Shown here in pieces: positions 44,482 through 53,114 of a stretch of 64,000 bases of DNA. How positions within the stretch are numbered: position 1 is the stretch's first letter; every line of letters starts with the position of its first letter. The stretch spans positions 1 through 64,000 of the forward strand of contig NZ_MUFC01000003.1 in assembly GCF_001995985.1 (NCBI RefSeq), in the 5' to 3' direction. The stretch comes from Salinivibrio sharmensis. Lineage in GTDB: Bacteria; Pseudomonadota; Gammaproteobacteria; Enterobacterales; Vibrionaceae. A program made the translations under genes and the position numbers. The notes beneath the pieces are model-generated. The model made no database searches. It worked only from the letters and a program-made list of their open reading frames with translations, and was not told where the DNA came from.

Positions 44482-44646
44482 CTATTTCTTGGCATCGTCG
44501 GGACTAAAAACGGGGCCACTATCGGATGAGCGAGCATTGGCTTCATCGTGCAGAGCACGGTTGTCCTCACGTGCTTTTTCCATTTCTGGCATGACCTCAT
44601 TGAGCATTTCTTTGATTTTCTTGTTGCTATAGCGCTTGTGTTTCAT
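44482..44646 (-). CDS. small charged protein, 54 residues
   Basis: The frame on the minus strand starts MKHKRYSNKKIKEMLNEVM and ends SGPVFSPDDAKK. A perfect AGGAGG lies 5-6 bases before the ATG (44651-44656) and a hairpin follows the stop, so it looks like a complete, independently transcribed small gene. The first half is basic and helical, the rest acidic. No membrane segment or known motif is seen and I do not recognise it. It was probably missed by length cut-offs. Confidence 0.65.
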   Translation of the reverse strand: MKHKRYSNKKIKEMLNEVMPEMEKAREDNRALHDEANARSSDSGPVFSPDDAKK

Positions 44647-45045
44647 TGTGTCCTCCTGAACTCATCAGTATTTGGCACAGTCACTCGCGTAACAACCAAC
44701 GAGTACACTCAGCTATTACGCCAGTACAAACCGCTTGTGCAATTTTTAAGCTACACCCTCATCGTCAATAAAGCAAAAAATTGCCGAAAAGGCTCGCCAG
44801 ACAGCATCGTCACAGCATCTCGACTTCTCAACCCTGAACCATAGCGGATATCGGCCCGCTCTTGCCTTAGTTTAATAACATTTGCTGATAATAAGAAACT
44901 GTTTAGACGAAATACCAATATTGACGCTTTTTTAAGCAAACGATGTTGTTATTCGACGCTATATCCCCCATCATTATGTTGTTGATGAGATGTTCCCGAT
45001 CATTAACGTGATTTTTCTTCCGACAAGAGAGTAATAAGCAAGACT

Positions 45046-45141
45046 ATGAGACCTCAAAGCTCAACCTCGCGCCCTTTATGCGCACGCGTTCGCCATGGTT
45101 ACAACCCAAATAAAGGAAAAAAACCACAGGTTAACCGCTAA
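45046..45141 (+). CDS. candidate 31-residue basic peptide or small RNA
   Basis: The frame encodes a very basic peptide (MRPQSSTSRPLCARVRHG...NKGKKPQVNR) with a weak ribosome site. A TTGACG (-35-like) lies at 44921-44926 and a strong terminator follows at 45170-45198, so a short transcript of roughly 200-250 bases is likely. Whether it works as a peptide gene or as a non-coding RNA cannot be told from sequence alone. I do not recognise it. Confidence 0.4.
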   Translation: MRPQSSTSRPLCARVRHGYNPNKGKKPQVNR

Positions 45142-45169
45142 CGCGGTGTTGATGTTAAAACACCTCTTT

Positions 45170-45198
45170 AATAGCCTCCAAATGGAGGCTATTTTTTT
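45170..45198 (+). terminator. terminator of a short plus-strand transcript
   Basis: AATAGCCTCC (45170-45179) and GGAGGCTATT (45184-45193) with a loop of four and a run of seven T. It has no long gene upstream on its strand, which implies a short RNA. Confidence 0.88.
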
Positions 45199-45458
45199 GT
45201 CTTTATGCTGCGACGCTGACGACGAGTCAGGGCGTAGTCCTATTCACAAGCGGCCACAATGCGAGCGAGTTAGCGTTCGCACAATGCGTTATCGCGAGCG
45301 GATTTGCGTTGCAAATTGCGAGCTCTCGCTTTCAAGCGCTACGTAATCGCGACATCACGATGCCGAACCGCTGGTATAGGGCGTTTTAAAAAAGTAGGCA
45401 CCCCTTTTGCAATATCTAGATTACTAGACCAACGTCATTGCTTGTCAGGGGGGGTCAC

Positions 45459-46031
45459 ATGGGACAATCCACACCAATTTTGTTTAATGATCGTCATATC
45501 TTGCCTGGGGGCCGGATACCTCTTCGGATCCCATCAGGCGACTCGTTAGACACACTCGTATTCGCGTTAAAGCATGGGCTTCCAATCGGCGTATGTATGG
45601 CCGAGACTCAGGCTCAGCGCCCTCACGTCGATATCGGTACCTTTATCGAGATTGAAGATTACACAAGGAGCCAAGAAGATGGTTGCTTGGTGATTACCGC
45701 TCGCGGTACGGCACGCTTTGCTATTCAAGCATTTAACCAGCAGCACAACCACATCTTATTTGCCACGGTCAACGCATTACCCCGCTGGCCTGATTGTCAC
45801 GTCGACAAACAAAGTGAGCCTCTGGTGGAGCGCTTACAGTCGATGTTTGAACGCTACCCTGAACTACAACAAATGCACAGAGAAACCGAATTCTCTAACT
45901 TGACGTGGTTATGCCAGCGCTGGTTAGAACTGTTGCCACTCCCCACTGGGGAAAAGCAACAGTTAATGGCAAACAGCTCCTGTGTCGCCACACGGGATTA
46001 CCTGTTGAGTATGATGCAAGATCCACACTAA
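45459..46031 (+). CDS. LON N-terminal-domain protein
   Basis: This 190-residue protein consists of the LON substrate-binding (PUA-like) domain only: ILPGGRIPLRIPSGDSLDTL, PHVDIGTFIEIEDYT and CLVITARGTARFAIQAF. It has no ATPase or protease part. Such stand-alone domains are common but uncharacterised. The ATG at 45459 has GGGGGG 4-5 bases upstream. A terminator separates it from yvcK. Confidence 0.8.
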   Translation: MGQSTPILFNDRHILPGGRIPLRIPSGDSLDTLVFALKHGLPIGVCMAETQAQRPHVDIGTFIEIEDYTRSQEDGCLVITARGTARFAIQAFNQQHNHILFATVNALPRWPDCHVDKQSEPLVERLQSMFERYPELQQMHRETEFSNLTWLCQRWLELLPLPTGEKQQLMANSSCVATRDYLLSMMQDPH

Positions 46032-46087
46032 ACCGTTTTTATTGCTGCCTTGCTATTTGCCCTGTTTATTCATCTGCTTGATTGGGC

Positions 46088-46117
46088 GAGGTAACGCGAC
46101 GCGTTACCTCTTTTTTT
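46088..46117 (+). terminator. terminator after LON-domain gene
   Basis: GAGGTAACG (46088-46096) pairs with CGTTACCTC (46102-46110) around CGACG, followed by seven T. Confidence 0.88.
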
Positions 46118-46234
46118 CTTCACCTTTTTATCCCACTTCCCTGATTTGCTCACACTTTACGGCTCCAACAAATACCTTGTCGCTCACGCTTCAGGTAAAC
46201 TAGGCGCATTGATTTTTTCTCAGGACACTAAGCG

Positions 46235-47167
46235 ATGAGCCAACAGGTTGCAGATCAGCATTCACAACGTATCGTCGCGATCGGTGGCGGACATGGTCTG
46301 GGGCGCGTCTTATCGGCATTGGGAGCCTATGGCGAACAGGTAACAGGCATTGTCACCACAACCGATAACGGCGGGTCAACTGGCCGTATCCGTGCCTGCC
46401 AAGGTGGAATAGCTTGGGGCGACATTCGTAACTGCCTCAACCAGTTAATCACCGAGCCCTCGGTCGGCTCCATGCTGTTTGAATATCGCTTTAAAGGGAA
46501 AGGTGAGTTGAACGGGCATAATTTGGGCAACCTGATCCTTACCGCACTGGATAACCTCTCAGTTCGTCCGCTTGAAGCCATCCAACTTATTCGCGATCTG
46601 TTAGATATCCGTCCCAATTTGCTACCGATGTCTGAGCATCCTGCTGAGCTTGCCGCGTTAACGCCAGAGGGTGAGACAGTGTCGGGAGAAACACATATTG
46701 ATGAGCTAAGCGCCCCCCCGACACGTCTCTTTTTGTCCCCAACCGTCCCCGCGACCCGCGAGGCCATTGATGCGATTGAGCAGGCTGACTTGATTTTGCT
46801 CGGCCCTGGCAGTTTTTTAACCAGTGTGATGCCGCCACTGCTGGTTCCTGAGCTAGGCCGAGCACTGAAACATACGCAGGCGAGGCTGGTTTTTGTGAGA
46901 AACCTCGGCAAAGAAACAGGGCCAGCCGGCGAGATGCCTTTAGCGACTATGCTTACTTGGTGTGAGCGCGCGATGGGCGGGAAAGAAATTGACATTGTGA
47001 TTGGTGAACAACATGCGTCGCAGCTCGCCACACGTTACCAACAAAAAGAGGCCCAATTGGCCTCCTCAAATCATCATTGGCGTCATGACAGGGATAAACT
47101 ACGTCAAGCTGTTGATGAAGTCTTGCTCGACAGCCATCTCACGGTAGGTAGATGCGGTTCCACGTAA
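46235..47167 (+). CDS. yvcK: YvcK/CofD-like gluconeogenesis factor
   Basis: YvcK-type proteins bind UDP-N-acetylglucosamine and, in Bacillus, are needed for growth on gluconeogenic carbon and for cell shape. The 310-residue product shows VAIGGGHGLGRVLSALG, TTTDNGGSTGRIR, GDIRNCL and GHNLGNLILTAL, all hallmarks of the family. The last 69 bases overlap the 3' end of luxU on the other strand. Confidence 0.9.
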   Translation: MSQQVADQHSQRIVAIGGGHGLGRVLSALGAYGEQVTGIVTTTDNGGSTGRIRACQGGIAWGDIRNCLNQLITEPSVGSMLFEYRFKGKGELNGHNLGNLILTALDNLSVRPLEAIQLIRDLLDIRPNLLPMSEHPAELAALTPEGETVSGETHIDELSAPPTRLFLSPTVPATREAIDAIEQADLILLGPGSFLTSVMPPLLVPELGRALKHTQARLVFVRNLGKETGPAGEMPLATMLTWCERAMGGKEIDIVIGEQHASQLATRYQQKEAQLASSNHHWRHDRDKLRQAVDEVLLDSHLTVGRCGST

Positions 47168-47458
47168 CATCTCGGTGAGCTCATCTAAGTGATGTGTCAT
47201 CCAGTCTTGTTGCCCTTGTTTCACCCGTGATTCACACTCGCGAGCCATTTCTGCCAGGTCATCGGCGCCAAAACTGGCAGCGCTGCTTTTGATAGCATGG
47301 CTGATCTCTCGGACTTGTTCTATCGACGGTGAACCAGACAACTGAGAATGATATTGAGATAGCTCATCACTAAACACGGTGAGCAGCACAGTCACCGTAT
47401 CCTCTCCCACTTCTGATTTTAGTCGACGTAATGTTTCAGTGTTTATTGTGGTCGCCAT
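47099..47458 (-). CDS. luxU: phosphorelay protein LuxU
   Basis: LuxU is the histidine phosphotransfer protein that carries phosphate from the membrane quorum-sensing kinases to LuxO. The 119-residue Hpt domain has its phospho-accepting His in REISHAIKSSAASFGA (residue 54 with the start chosen). The ATG at 47458 has AGGAA upstream and follows the luxO stop by 13 bases; a start seven codons earlier would overlap luxO. The gene order luxO-luxU is that of vibrios. Its 3' end overlaps yvcK convergently. Confidence 0.92.
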   Translation of the reverse strand: MATTINTETLRRLKSEVGEDTVTVLLTVFSDELSQYHSQLSGSPSIEQVREISHAIKSSAASFGADDLAEMARECESRVKQGQQDWMTHHLDELTEMLRGTASTYREMAVEQDFINSLT

Positions 47459-47471
47459 ACATCCATTCCTA

Positions 47472-48920
47472 TCATTCATTCGCCGCAGATTTTTGCCAAG
47501 CTTGTAACTTTCGGTACAAGGTTGAAGGACTTACTTCGAGCAGCCCCGCTGCTTGCGAGATATTGCCATTGCACACGTCGATCGCCACTTCGATGGCGCG
47601 CTTTTCTGTTTTCCATAACGGTTCAATGTCCGTTTTCCTCACCACTGATGACGCCGCATGAGGTGGTTCACCTGTTGCGCGCGCATTTATCGTGGGCTCT
47701 GACCGAAAACTGTCCTCACTCGATGCAATTTCAGCACCAGAAATTCGCATGACCGGTGGCGGTAGCATCTCTTTGCTGACTTCTTCACCGTTATGAAGCA
47801 CAACAATGTTGCGGATCACATTTTGCAGCTGCCGAACATTACCGGGCCAATCGTAGCGAAGCAGCTGAGCCGTCACCTCCTCGCTGAACCGGCAGAAGTC
47901 TTTGCCTTCTTCCGCGGAAAACAAAGCAAGCAAGGCATTGGCAATGGCAATAACGTCATCTCCGCGCTCTCTCAGAGGAGGTAATTCAAGCGGGATAACG
48001 TGTAAGCGGTAGTAAAGATCTTCGCGGAATTTTCCCTGCTGAACTTGGAGCCAGGGATCACGGTTAGTGGCACAGACAAATCGAACATCAACCGATTTGA
48101 CTTGCGAAGACCCCACCTTTTGAAAGCTACCCGTTTGAATGAAACGAAGCAGTTTGGATTGCAAATCCATATCCATTTCGCAAATTTCATCCAAAAATAA
48201 GGTGCCGCCATTGGCCATCTCCGCCGCACCTTCACGCTCAGACGCCGCCCCGGTAAATGCCCCCTTCACGTGACCAAATAACTCACTCTCAATAAGATCT
48301 TTGGGGATGGCAGCACAATTTAATGCAATAATCGGCTTGTTGCTTCGCGTACTGGCAGCGTGAATCGCTTCTGCGCAGACTTCTTTACCTGTGCCACTTT
48401 CACCTGTAATGAACACGGTCGCTTTGCTGGGTGCGGCCGATTCGATCACACGGTATACCGCCTGCATTGGCAAGCTGCGGCCAATAAACCCGTGGTATTC
48501 GCTTTCTTGCTTAGTGGCTTTGCCCTGGTGTGTCGGTTTGGGTTTTAGTGACTTATTGACCGTGACGCGTAATTGATCTGCCTCACAAGGTTTGATCAAA
48601 AAGTCATTGGCGCCATGACGCATGGCATCAACAGCCGCATCAATGGAACCATGAGCGGTCATGATAATTACGGGAAGTTCAGGCGCCACCGCACGCACTT
48701 TAGCCAGCACATCAATGCCTGACATATCCGGCAGACGTAAATCTAAGATCATCAGTGATAACTGATCGCCTGCTTGCTCGAAAAAAGTCATTGCATCCTG
48801 CCCCGTCCCAACGATGGTGACATCCACATCTAAGGGGTTGAGGTAGGACTTATACAACGCCGCAACCGACGCCGTGTCTTCCACCATCAATATTCGTTTA
48901 CTGGGTGATAGTGCTGGCAT
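47472..48920 (-). CDS. luxO: quorum-sensing sigma-54 response regulator LuxO
   Basis: At low cell density phosphorylated LuxO, with sigma-54, turns on the Qrr small RNAs. The 482-residue protein has a receiver domain with phospho-acceptor Asp60 ([10 protein letters not shown]), an AAA+ domain with Walker A GESGTGKE and the sigma-54-contacting GAFTGA, and a Fis-type helix-turn-helix ([20 protein letters not shown]). GGAGG lies 5 bases before the ATG. It is divergent from qrr1, with the predicted LuxO site between them. Confidence 0.95.
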   Translation of the reverse strand: MPALSPSKRILMVEDTASVAALYKSYLNPLDVDVTIVGTGQDAMTFFEQAGDQLSLMILDLRLPDMSGIDVLAKVRAVAPELPVIIMTAHGSIDAAVDAMRHGANDFLIKPCEADQLRVTVNKSLKPKPTHQGKATKQESEYHGFIGRSLPMQAVYRVIESAAPSKATVFITGESGTGKEVCAEAIHAASTRSNKPIIALNCAAIPKDLIESELFGHVKGAFTGAASEREGAAEMANGGTLFLDEICEMDMDLQSKLLRFIQTGSFQKVGSSQVKSVDVRFVCATNRDPWLQVQQGKFREDLYYRLHVIPLELPPLRERGDDVIAIANALLALFSAEEGKDFCRFSEEVTAQLLRYDWPGNVRQLQNVIRNIVVLHNGEEVSKEMLPPPVMRISGAEIASSEDSFRSEPTINARATGEPPHAASSVVRKTDIEPLWKTEKRAIEVAIDVCNGNISQAAGLLEVSPSTLYRKLQAWQKSAANE

Positions 48921-48991
48921 GTATCCTCCAAGAATCGCATCGCCGCGTGTAGCGTTAACTCACTCAGTTGCACGAGCGTATGCGAAATGCG

Positions 48992-49004
48992 TTGCATTAT
49001 GCAA
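48992..49004 (+). promoter_or_regulatory. predicted LuxO binding site
   Basis: TTGCATTATGCAA is a perfect palindrome that agrees with the TTGCA-N3-TGCAA motif described for LuxO sites in vibrios. It lies about 75 bases upstream of the sigma-54 promoter of qrr1, a normal enhancer distance, and about 72 bases before the luxO start, so it could also mediate autorepression of luxO. Confidence 0.75.
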
Positions 49005-49078
49005 TTTTATCCCCATTGTAGCTGGGCGAGTCCGTTAAAACCACACGTTTTGTCGATGTAATGGCTATCTTTTATTTT

Positions 49079-49094
49079 TGGCACGCCAAATGCA
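49079..49094 (+). promoter_or_regulatory. sigma-54 promoter of qrr1
   Basis: TGGCACGCCAAATGCA matches TGGCAC-N5-TTGCA with the GG and GC pairs at the right spacing (the first T of TTGC is A). It predicts a transcript start at about 49104-49106, exactly at the first base of the Qrr stem. Confidence 0.85.
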
Positions 49095-49104
49095 TCTGTT
49101 CCAG

Positions 49105-49200
49105 TGACCCTAAGGGGTCACCTAGCCAACTGACGTTGTTTGTGAGTTTTCACTCACTGAAACACTGTAGCCAACCTGTCATTTAGGTTGGCTTTTTTTT
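49105..49200 (+). ncRNA. qrr1: Qrr1 quorum regulatory small RNA
   Basis: Qrr RNAs pair, with Hfq, to mRNAs such as that of the LuxR/HapR-type master regulator. The RNA here is about 96 bases. Stem 1 is TGACCC-TAAG-GGGTCA (49105-49120). The near-invariant vibrio core CCTAGCCAACTGACGTTGTT occupies 49121-49140. A second stem GTGAG/CTCAC spans 49142-49157. The terminator AGCCAACCT/AGGTTGGCT with eight T ends it (49169-49200). Position between luxO and uvrB is the vibrio location of qrr1. Confidence 0.93.
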
Positions 49201-49226
49201 ACTTCAAGCAGTGCTTTTTCATCCCA

Positions 49227-51254
49227 TTAACTGTTTACGATAAACTGCTCACGCAGCGCTTGTAACTGATCGCGCAATTGTGCCGCGGTTTCAAAATCAA
49301 GGTTCTGGGCTGCCTCAAACATCTGACTTTCCAATTTTTTGATTTCAGCATCAATTTGTTGTGGTGACTTCAACGCATAGTCCGCATCAGGCTCGGCAAC
49401 GGCACGCAACGATTTGGCTGCTGGTTTCGCGGTTTTACCCCGTTTACCCGTGCCTATCTCCATCACGTCCATCACTTTCTTGTTCAATTTCTGTGGCGTG
49501 ATGCCATGCGCCTCATTATGTGCAATTTGCTTCGCCCGGCGTCGCTCCGTTTCATCAATGGCGCGTTTCATCGACTTGGTGATAGAGTCGCCATACAAAA
49601 TCGCTTTACCGTGAAGGTTACGCGCTGCACGGCCAATGGTTTGAATCAATGAACGTTCAGAGCGCAAAAAGCCTTCTTTATCCGCATCCAAAATTGCGAC
49701 CAAAGACACCTCAGGCATATCTAACCCTTCACGAAGTAAGTTAATCCCGACCAAGACATCAAACTCACCAAGACGGAGATCCCGAATAATTTCCATGCGC
49801 TCCACCGTATCAATATCAGAGTGAAGGTAACGCACTCGCACATCATGCTCTTGCATGTATTCGGTTAAGTCTTCTGCCATACGCTTGGTCAAGGTCGTCA
49901 CCAGCACACGTTCGTCTCGCTCCCCACGCGCGCGCACTTCAGAGAGCAAGTCATCAACTTGAGTGGCGACCGGACGCACTTCTATTTCAGGATCGATAAG
50001 CCCCGTTGGACGCACCACTTGATCAATGATATCCGCGCCCGATTTCTCAGCTTCATAGTTACCCGGTGTGGCGGAAACATACACGGTTTGTGGCGCGAGT
50101 GCCTCAAACTCATCAAATTTTAGCGGTCGGTTATCCAACGCTGAAGGCAGCCGAAACCCGTAGTCCACCAAGGTCTCTTTACGCGAGCGATCGCCTTTGT
50201 ACATGGCACCAATCTGCGACACAGTGACGTGTGACTCATCGATGATCAACAATCCATCGGCGGGCAAATAGTCAAACAAGGTTGGTGGTGGCTCGCCTTC
50301 TGCACGACCACTCAAATAACGCGAGTAGTTTTCGATACCCGAGCAATAGCCCAACTCATTCATCATCTCAATATCAAACTGCGTCCGCTGTGTGATGCGC
50401 TGCTCCTCAAGCAGCTTATTGTGCTCAAGCAATGTTTTTTTACGGTCAGCTAACTCCACTTTGATCTGCTCGACAGCTTCGAGGATTCGCTCGCGCGGTG
50501 TCACGTAATGCGTTTTGGGGTAGATGGTGCAACGTGGCATATCTTTTACGCTGACCTGTCCCGTCAAGGGATCAAACACGCTGATGGTTTCGACCTCGTC
50601 GTCAAATAACTCAACGCGAATGGCATCTTTGTCAGACTCGGCGGGGAAAATGTCAATAACCTCACCACGGACACGAAATGTCCCCCGCTCAAAGGCCAAA
50701 TCATTGCGGGTATACTGCAGTTCAGCGAGGCGTTGCAAAATGGTGCGCTGGTCTAAAAAGTCACCGCGACGAATGTGTAGCATCATTTTTAAATATGAGT
50801 CGGGATCGCCCAAACCATATATGGCAGAGACCGACGCCACAATCACCACATCACGTCGTTCCATCAATGCCTTAGTCGCCGATAAGCGCATCTGCTCGAC
50901 ATGATCATTTATCGATGCATCTTTTTCTATAAAGGTATCCGTCGACGGGACATACGCCTCTGGCTGATAATAATCATAATAGGAGACGAAATACTCTACC
51001 GCGTTGTCAGGAAAAAACTCGCGCATCTCCCCATAGAGCTGAGCCGCCAAGGTTTTATTAGGTGCCAATATCATCGTCGGGCGATCGAGCTCAGCTATGA
51101 CATTAGCCATAGTGAACGTTTTCCCCGACCCTGTTACCCCCAGCAACGTTTGATGGGCAAGGCCGGCCTCTAACCCTTCACACAGACGATGGATGGCCTC
51201 AGGCTGATCGCCTGATGGCTTAAAAGCAGAATGCAGCGTAAATGTTTTACTCAT
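49227..51254 (-). CDS. uvrB: excinuclease ABC subunit UvrB
   Basis: UvrB is the damage-verification helicase of nucleotide excision repair, bridging UvrA and UvrC. The start at [21 protein letters not shown] matches E. coli and has AGGAT upstream; the 13 codons before it are excluded, leaving 675 residues (E. coli 673). Walker [10 protein letters not shown], the DESHVT box, the beta-hairpin region [12 protein letters not shown], and the C-terminal UVR domain ([17 protein letters not shown]) are all present. I see no clear LexA box (CTGT-N8-ACAG) directly upstream. Confidence 0.97.
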   Translation of the reverse strand: MSKTFTLHSAFKPSGDQPEAIHRLCEGLEAGLAHQTLLGVTGSGKTFTMANVIAELDRPTMILAPNKTLAAQLYGEMREFFPDNAVEYFVSYYDYYQPEAYVPSTDTFIEKDASINDHVEQMRLSATKALMERRDVVIVASVSAIYGLGDPDSYLKMMLHIRRGDFLDQRTILQRLAELQYTRNDLAFERGTFRVRGEVIDIFPAESDKDAIRVELFDDEVETISVFDPLTGQVSVKDMPRCTIYPKTHYVTPRERILEAVEQIKVELADRKKTLLEHNKLLEEQRITQRTQFDIEMMNELGYCSGIENYSRYLSGRAEGEPPPTLFDYLPADGLLIIDESHVTVSQIGAMYKGDRSRKETLVDYGFRLPSALDNRPLKFDEFEALAPQTVYVSATPGNYEAEKSGADIIDQVVRPTGLIDPEIEVRPVATQVDDLLSEVRARGERDERVLVTTLTKRMAEDLTEYMQEHDVRVRYLHSDIDTVERMEIIRDLRLGEFDVLVGINLLREGLDMPEVSLVAILDADKEGFLRSERSLIQTIGRAARNLHGKAILYGDSITKSMKRAIDETERRRAKQIAHNEAHGITPQKLNKKVMDVMEIGTGKRGKTAKPAAKSLRAVAEPDADYALKSPQQIDAEIKKLESQMFEAAQNLDFETAAQLRDQLQALREQFIVNS

Positions 51255-51949
51255 GAAACTATCCTGTTTGGGGCTGACCACGATGTCCAGCATGGGGCGC
51301 TAAAGCGGAACATCTATTGTCCTGACTCGCCCTACGGAGTCAACGATTGCGGTTAACTACTGACAAACCACCAATTGCGATCTTTTTCGTCTTGAGTGCT
51401 TGATCTCATGAGGGTGTCTAGGTAACCTATCGTTCCTCTTTTGGCATGCAGTCAATGCATCCAGCCTCTCTAAGCGAAGACAAAGCGCTAAGTAACTATA
51501 GTGCTATAAAGATAAAGCCTCTGAATCATGCGTTTTCGCGCATATTTCTACTGAACATTTTCCCTTATGACCGTTTTATCCCCGATACTCAAGGGTTGAA
51601 CAAATAGCGACCTGTGCATAATCCACGCTCGATTTTTTTTTCAAACTTATTGCTTTAAAAAAACACACCTACTAAAAATCAACACTTTACAGTTATCTCC
51701 ATACCTACCATGGCTGCATCAAGCTTGTATAAAATCAGTCATATAGTCAGTTGATCAAGATCCACACACATGGTTATCCACAGAATCTGTGGGTAACCGC
51801 TGAGAGCCCTTTCAGAATCGGCTGTGTAAAAAGTCAAGACAAAATTAGCCTCTATGCTCAATCAATCGACACTATGATGTTTTTATCATCGTCGCTGGCT
51901 AGCTTTTCAGCAGTCGATTGAAAAGACAGATTTTATTGCTTCTCATGAG
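51255..51949. other. gap between uvrB and the tRNA cluster
   Basis: About 700 bases without a gene. It must hold the uvrB promoter. A DnaA-box cluster at 51613-51798 is described separately, with an AT-rich stretch (51631-51680) between its outer boxes. Confidence 0.6.
51613..51798. promoter_or_regulatory. DnaA-box cluster, DARS1-like
   Basis: Four candidate DnaA boxes are present: TGTGCATAA (51613-51621, reverse of TTATGCACA), AGATCCACA (51758-51766), TTATCCACA (51774-51782) and TGTGGGTAA (51788-51796, reverse of TTACCCACA). The last two are head-to-head inside the near-perfect 27-bp palindrome 51772-51798. In E. coli the DnaA-reactivating sequence DARS1 lies between bioD and uvrB, upstream of uvrB. 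Location and box content suggest an equivalent site. Function is inferred. Confidence 0.55.
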
Positions 51950-51978
51950 TTGACACCTTTCGAGGTGCTCGCTAACAT
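51950..51978 (+). promoter_or_regulatory. sigma-70 promoter of the tRNA-Asn cluster
   Basis: TTGACA (51950-51955), a 17-base spacer and TAACAT (51973-51978) are close to consensus. The following GC-containing discriminator (TCGCTCC) is typical of stable-RNA promoters under stringent control. The first tRNA starts about 21 bases later. Confidence 0.75.
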
Positions 51979-51999
51979 TCGCTCCGTTCTCAAGGCAAT

Positions 52000-52075
52000 T
52001 CCCCCTTAGTTCAGTTGGTAGAACGGCGGACTGTTAATCCGTATGTCGCAGGTTCGAGTCCCGCAGGGGGAGCCA
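52000..52075 (+). tRNA. tRNA-Asn(GTT), copy 1
   Basis: A 76-base tRNA including encoded CCA. The acceptor TCCCCCT/AGGGGGA pairs perfectly; the anticodon GTT is at 52033-52035 within CTGTTAA. The T arm GCAGG/CCCGC has an A-C mismatch (52050 with 52062), absent from copy 2. It is otherwise identical to copy 2 in D and anticodon arms. Confidence 0.95.
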
Positions 52076-52131
52076 TCCTTATTGAGAAAAATAAGTGTTT
52101 CAAAAGCTGGCATCCGTTCTGCTGCGCAGAA

Positions 52132-52177
52132 TATGTCGCAGGACTGGGCGTCCCGTTGAGTCCCGCAGGGGGAGCCA
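52132..52177 (+). pseudogene. decayed tRNA-Asn remnant (3' half)
   Basis: TATGTCGCAGG (52132-52142), 15 bases of unrelated or scrambled sequence, then GAGTCCCGCAGGGGGAGCCA (52158-52177), identical to the last 20 bases of tRNA-Asn copy 1 including CCA. The 5' half and anticodon arm are gone. The short spacer after it (ATC-TTCTTGAGA) also resembles the one after copy 1, so this was a duplicated tRNA-plus-spacer unit. Confidence 0.8.
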
Positions 52178-52220
52178 TCTTCTTGAGACACCACACCACA
52201 GAGAACAATAGCTACACGAT

Positions 52221-52296
52221 TCCCCCATAGTTCAGTTGGTAGAACGGCGGACTGTTAATCCGTATGTCACTGGTTCGAGTCCAGTTGGGGGAGCCA
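52221..52296 (+). tRNA. tRNA-Asn(GTT), copy 2
   Basis: A 76-base tRNA with encoded CCA. Acceptor TCCCCCA/TGGGGGA, anticodon GTT at 52254-52256, T arm ACTGG/CCAGT fully paired. It differs from copy 1 only in the acceptor tip and the T stem. Confidence 0.96.
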
Positions 52297-52529
52297 ATTT
52301 TATATATCCCTTCTCCTTGACCTATCCTACGGTCTTCATGATCTCATCACACACTCTTACCGTGATCGCACACGCTACGCTGCCACTACCCTTAGAATAA
52401 GGTACACGCGTAAAGCGTCACTAACAGCTTACAGCAAACCAAGCAAAAACCCTGCTTGATGGCGGTTGTTATAGCCGCCTCAAAGGTCGATAATAGGCAG
52501 ATCACAAAAACATTAAATGATTAAACAGC

Positions 52530-53114
52530 ATGGCTGAGTATTTGTTGCTACTGGTGGGCACGGTATTGGTCAATAACTTCGTACTGGTGGAGTTTTTGGG
52601 CTTGTGTCCATTCATGGGCGTATCAAAAAAACTGGAAACAGCAATTGGGATGGGGCTTGCCACAACCTTCGTGTTGACCTTGGCGTCAGTGAGCTCGTAT
52701 CTGGTTGAAACCTATATTCTCATCCCCCTCGACCTCGGATATTTACGGACACTGAGTTTCATTCTGGTTATCGCCGTGGTGGTGCAGTTCACTGAGATGG
52801 TGGTACATAAGACCAGTCCCACATTGCATCGGCTACTGGGTGTTTTTTTACCCTTGATCACCTCCAACTGCGCGGTGCTGGGCGTTGCACTGCTCAACGT
52901 GAAGCAACAGCACAGCTTTATCGAGTCGATTATTTATGGCTTTGGTGCCGCGTGTGGTTTTTCGTTGGTGCTGGTTTTATTTGCCGCGATGCGTGAGCGC
53001 ATCGCGGCCGCTGACGTCCCCGCTCCCTTTAAGGGCGCGTCGGTGGCAATGATTACTGCAGGATTAATGTCGCTTGCCTTTATGGGCTTTACTGGACTGG
53101 TGACCTTATCATGA
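52530..53114 (+). CDS. rnfA: Rnf complex subunit RnfA (RsxA)
   Basis: RnfA is a six-helix inner-membrane subunit of the Rnf ferredoxin:NAD oxidoreductase, an ion-pumping relative of Na+-NQR. The 194 residues include [21 protein letters not shown], with a conserved Cys, and a second such motif around [15 protein letters not shown]; these cysteines hold an intramembrane iron-sulphur centre in the family. It is first of rnfABCDGE and overlaps rnfB by 4 bases. Confidence 0.96.
   Translation: MAEYLLLLVGTVLVNNFVLVEFLGLCPFMGVSKKLETAIGMGLATTFVLTLASVSSYLVETYILIPLDLGYLRTLSFILVIAVVVQFTEMVVHKTSPTLHRLLGVFLPLITSNCAVLGVALLNVKQQHSFIESIIYGFGAACGFSLVLVLFAAMRERIAAADVPAPFKGASVAMITAGLMSLAFMGFTGLVTLS

Larger units (their letters stand above)
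44647..45458. other. gap between small gene and LON-domain gene
   Basis: Contains a candidate short transcript with a 31-residue frame and terminator (described separately). Between about 45240 and 45360 there is a cluster of overlapping GCGAGC/GCGTT words and short palindromes such as ATTTGC-gtt-GCAAAT and GCGAG-ct-CTCGC, of unknown meaning. No longer gene is supported. Confidence 0.5.

Noticed and set aside
44403..44507. 34-codon frame with a strong GGAGGAGG-type ribosome site.
   Set aside because: It runs through the terminator-like hairpin at 44442-44470 and overlaps the better-supported 54-residue gene on the other strand. Kept only as a note.
51255..51450. Possible LexA box in front of uvrB.
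   Set aside because: No CTGT-N8-ACAG or close variant could be found by eye, although SOS control of uvrB is known in E. coli.
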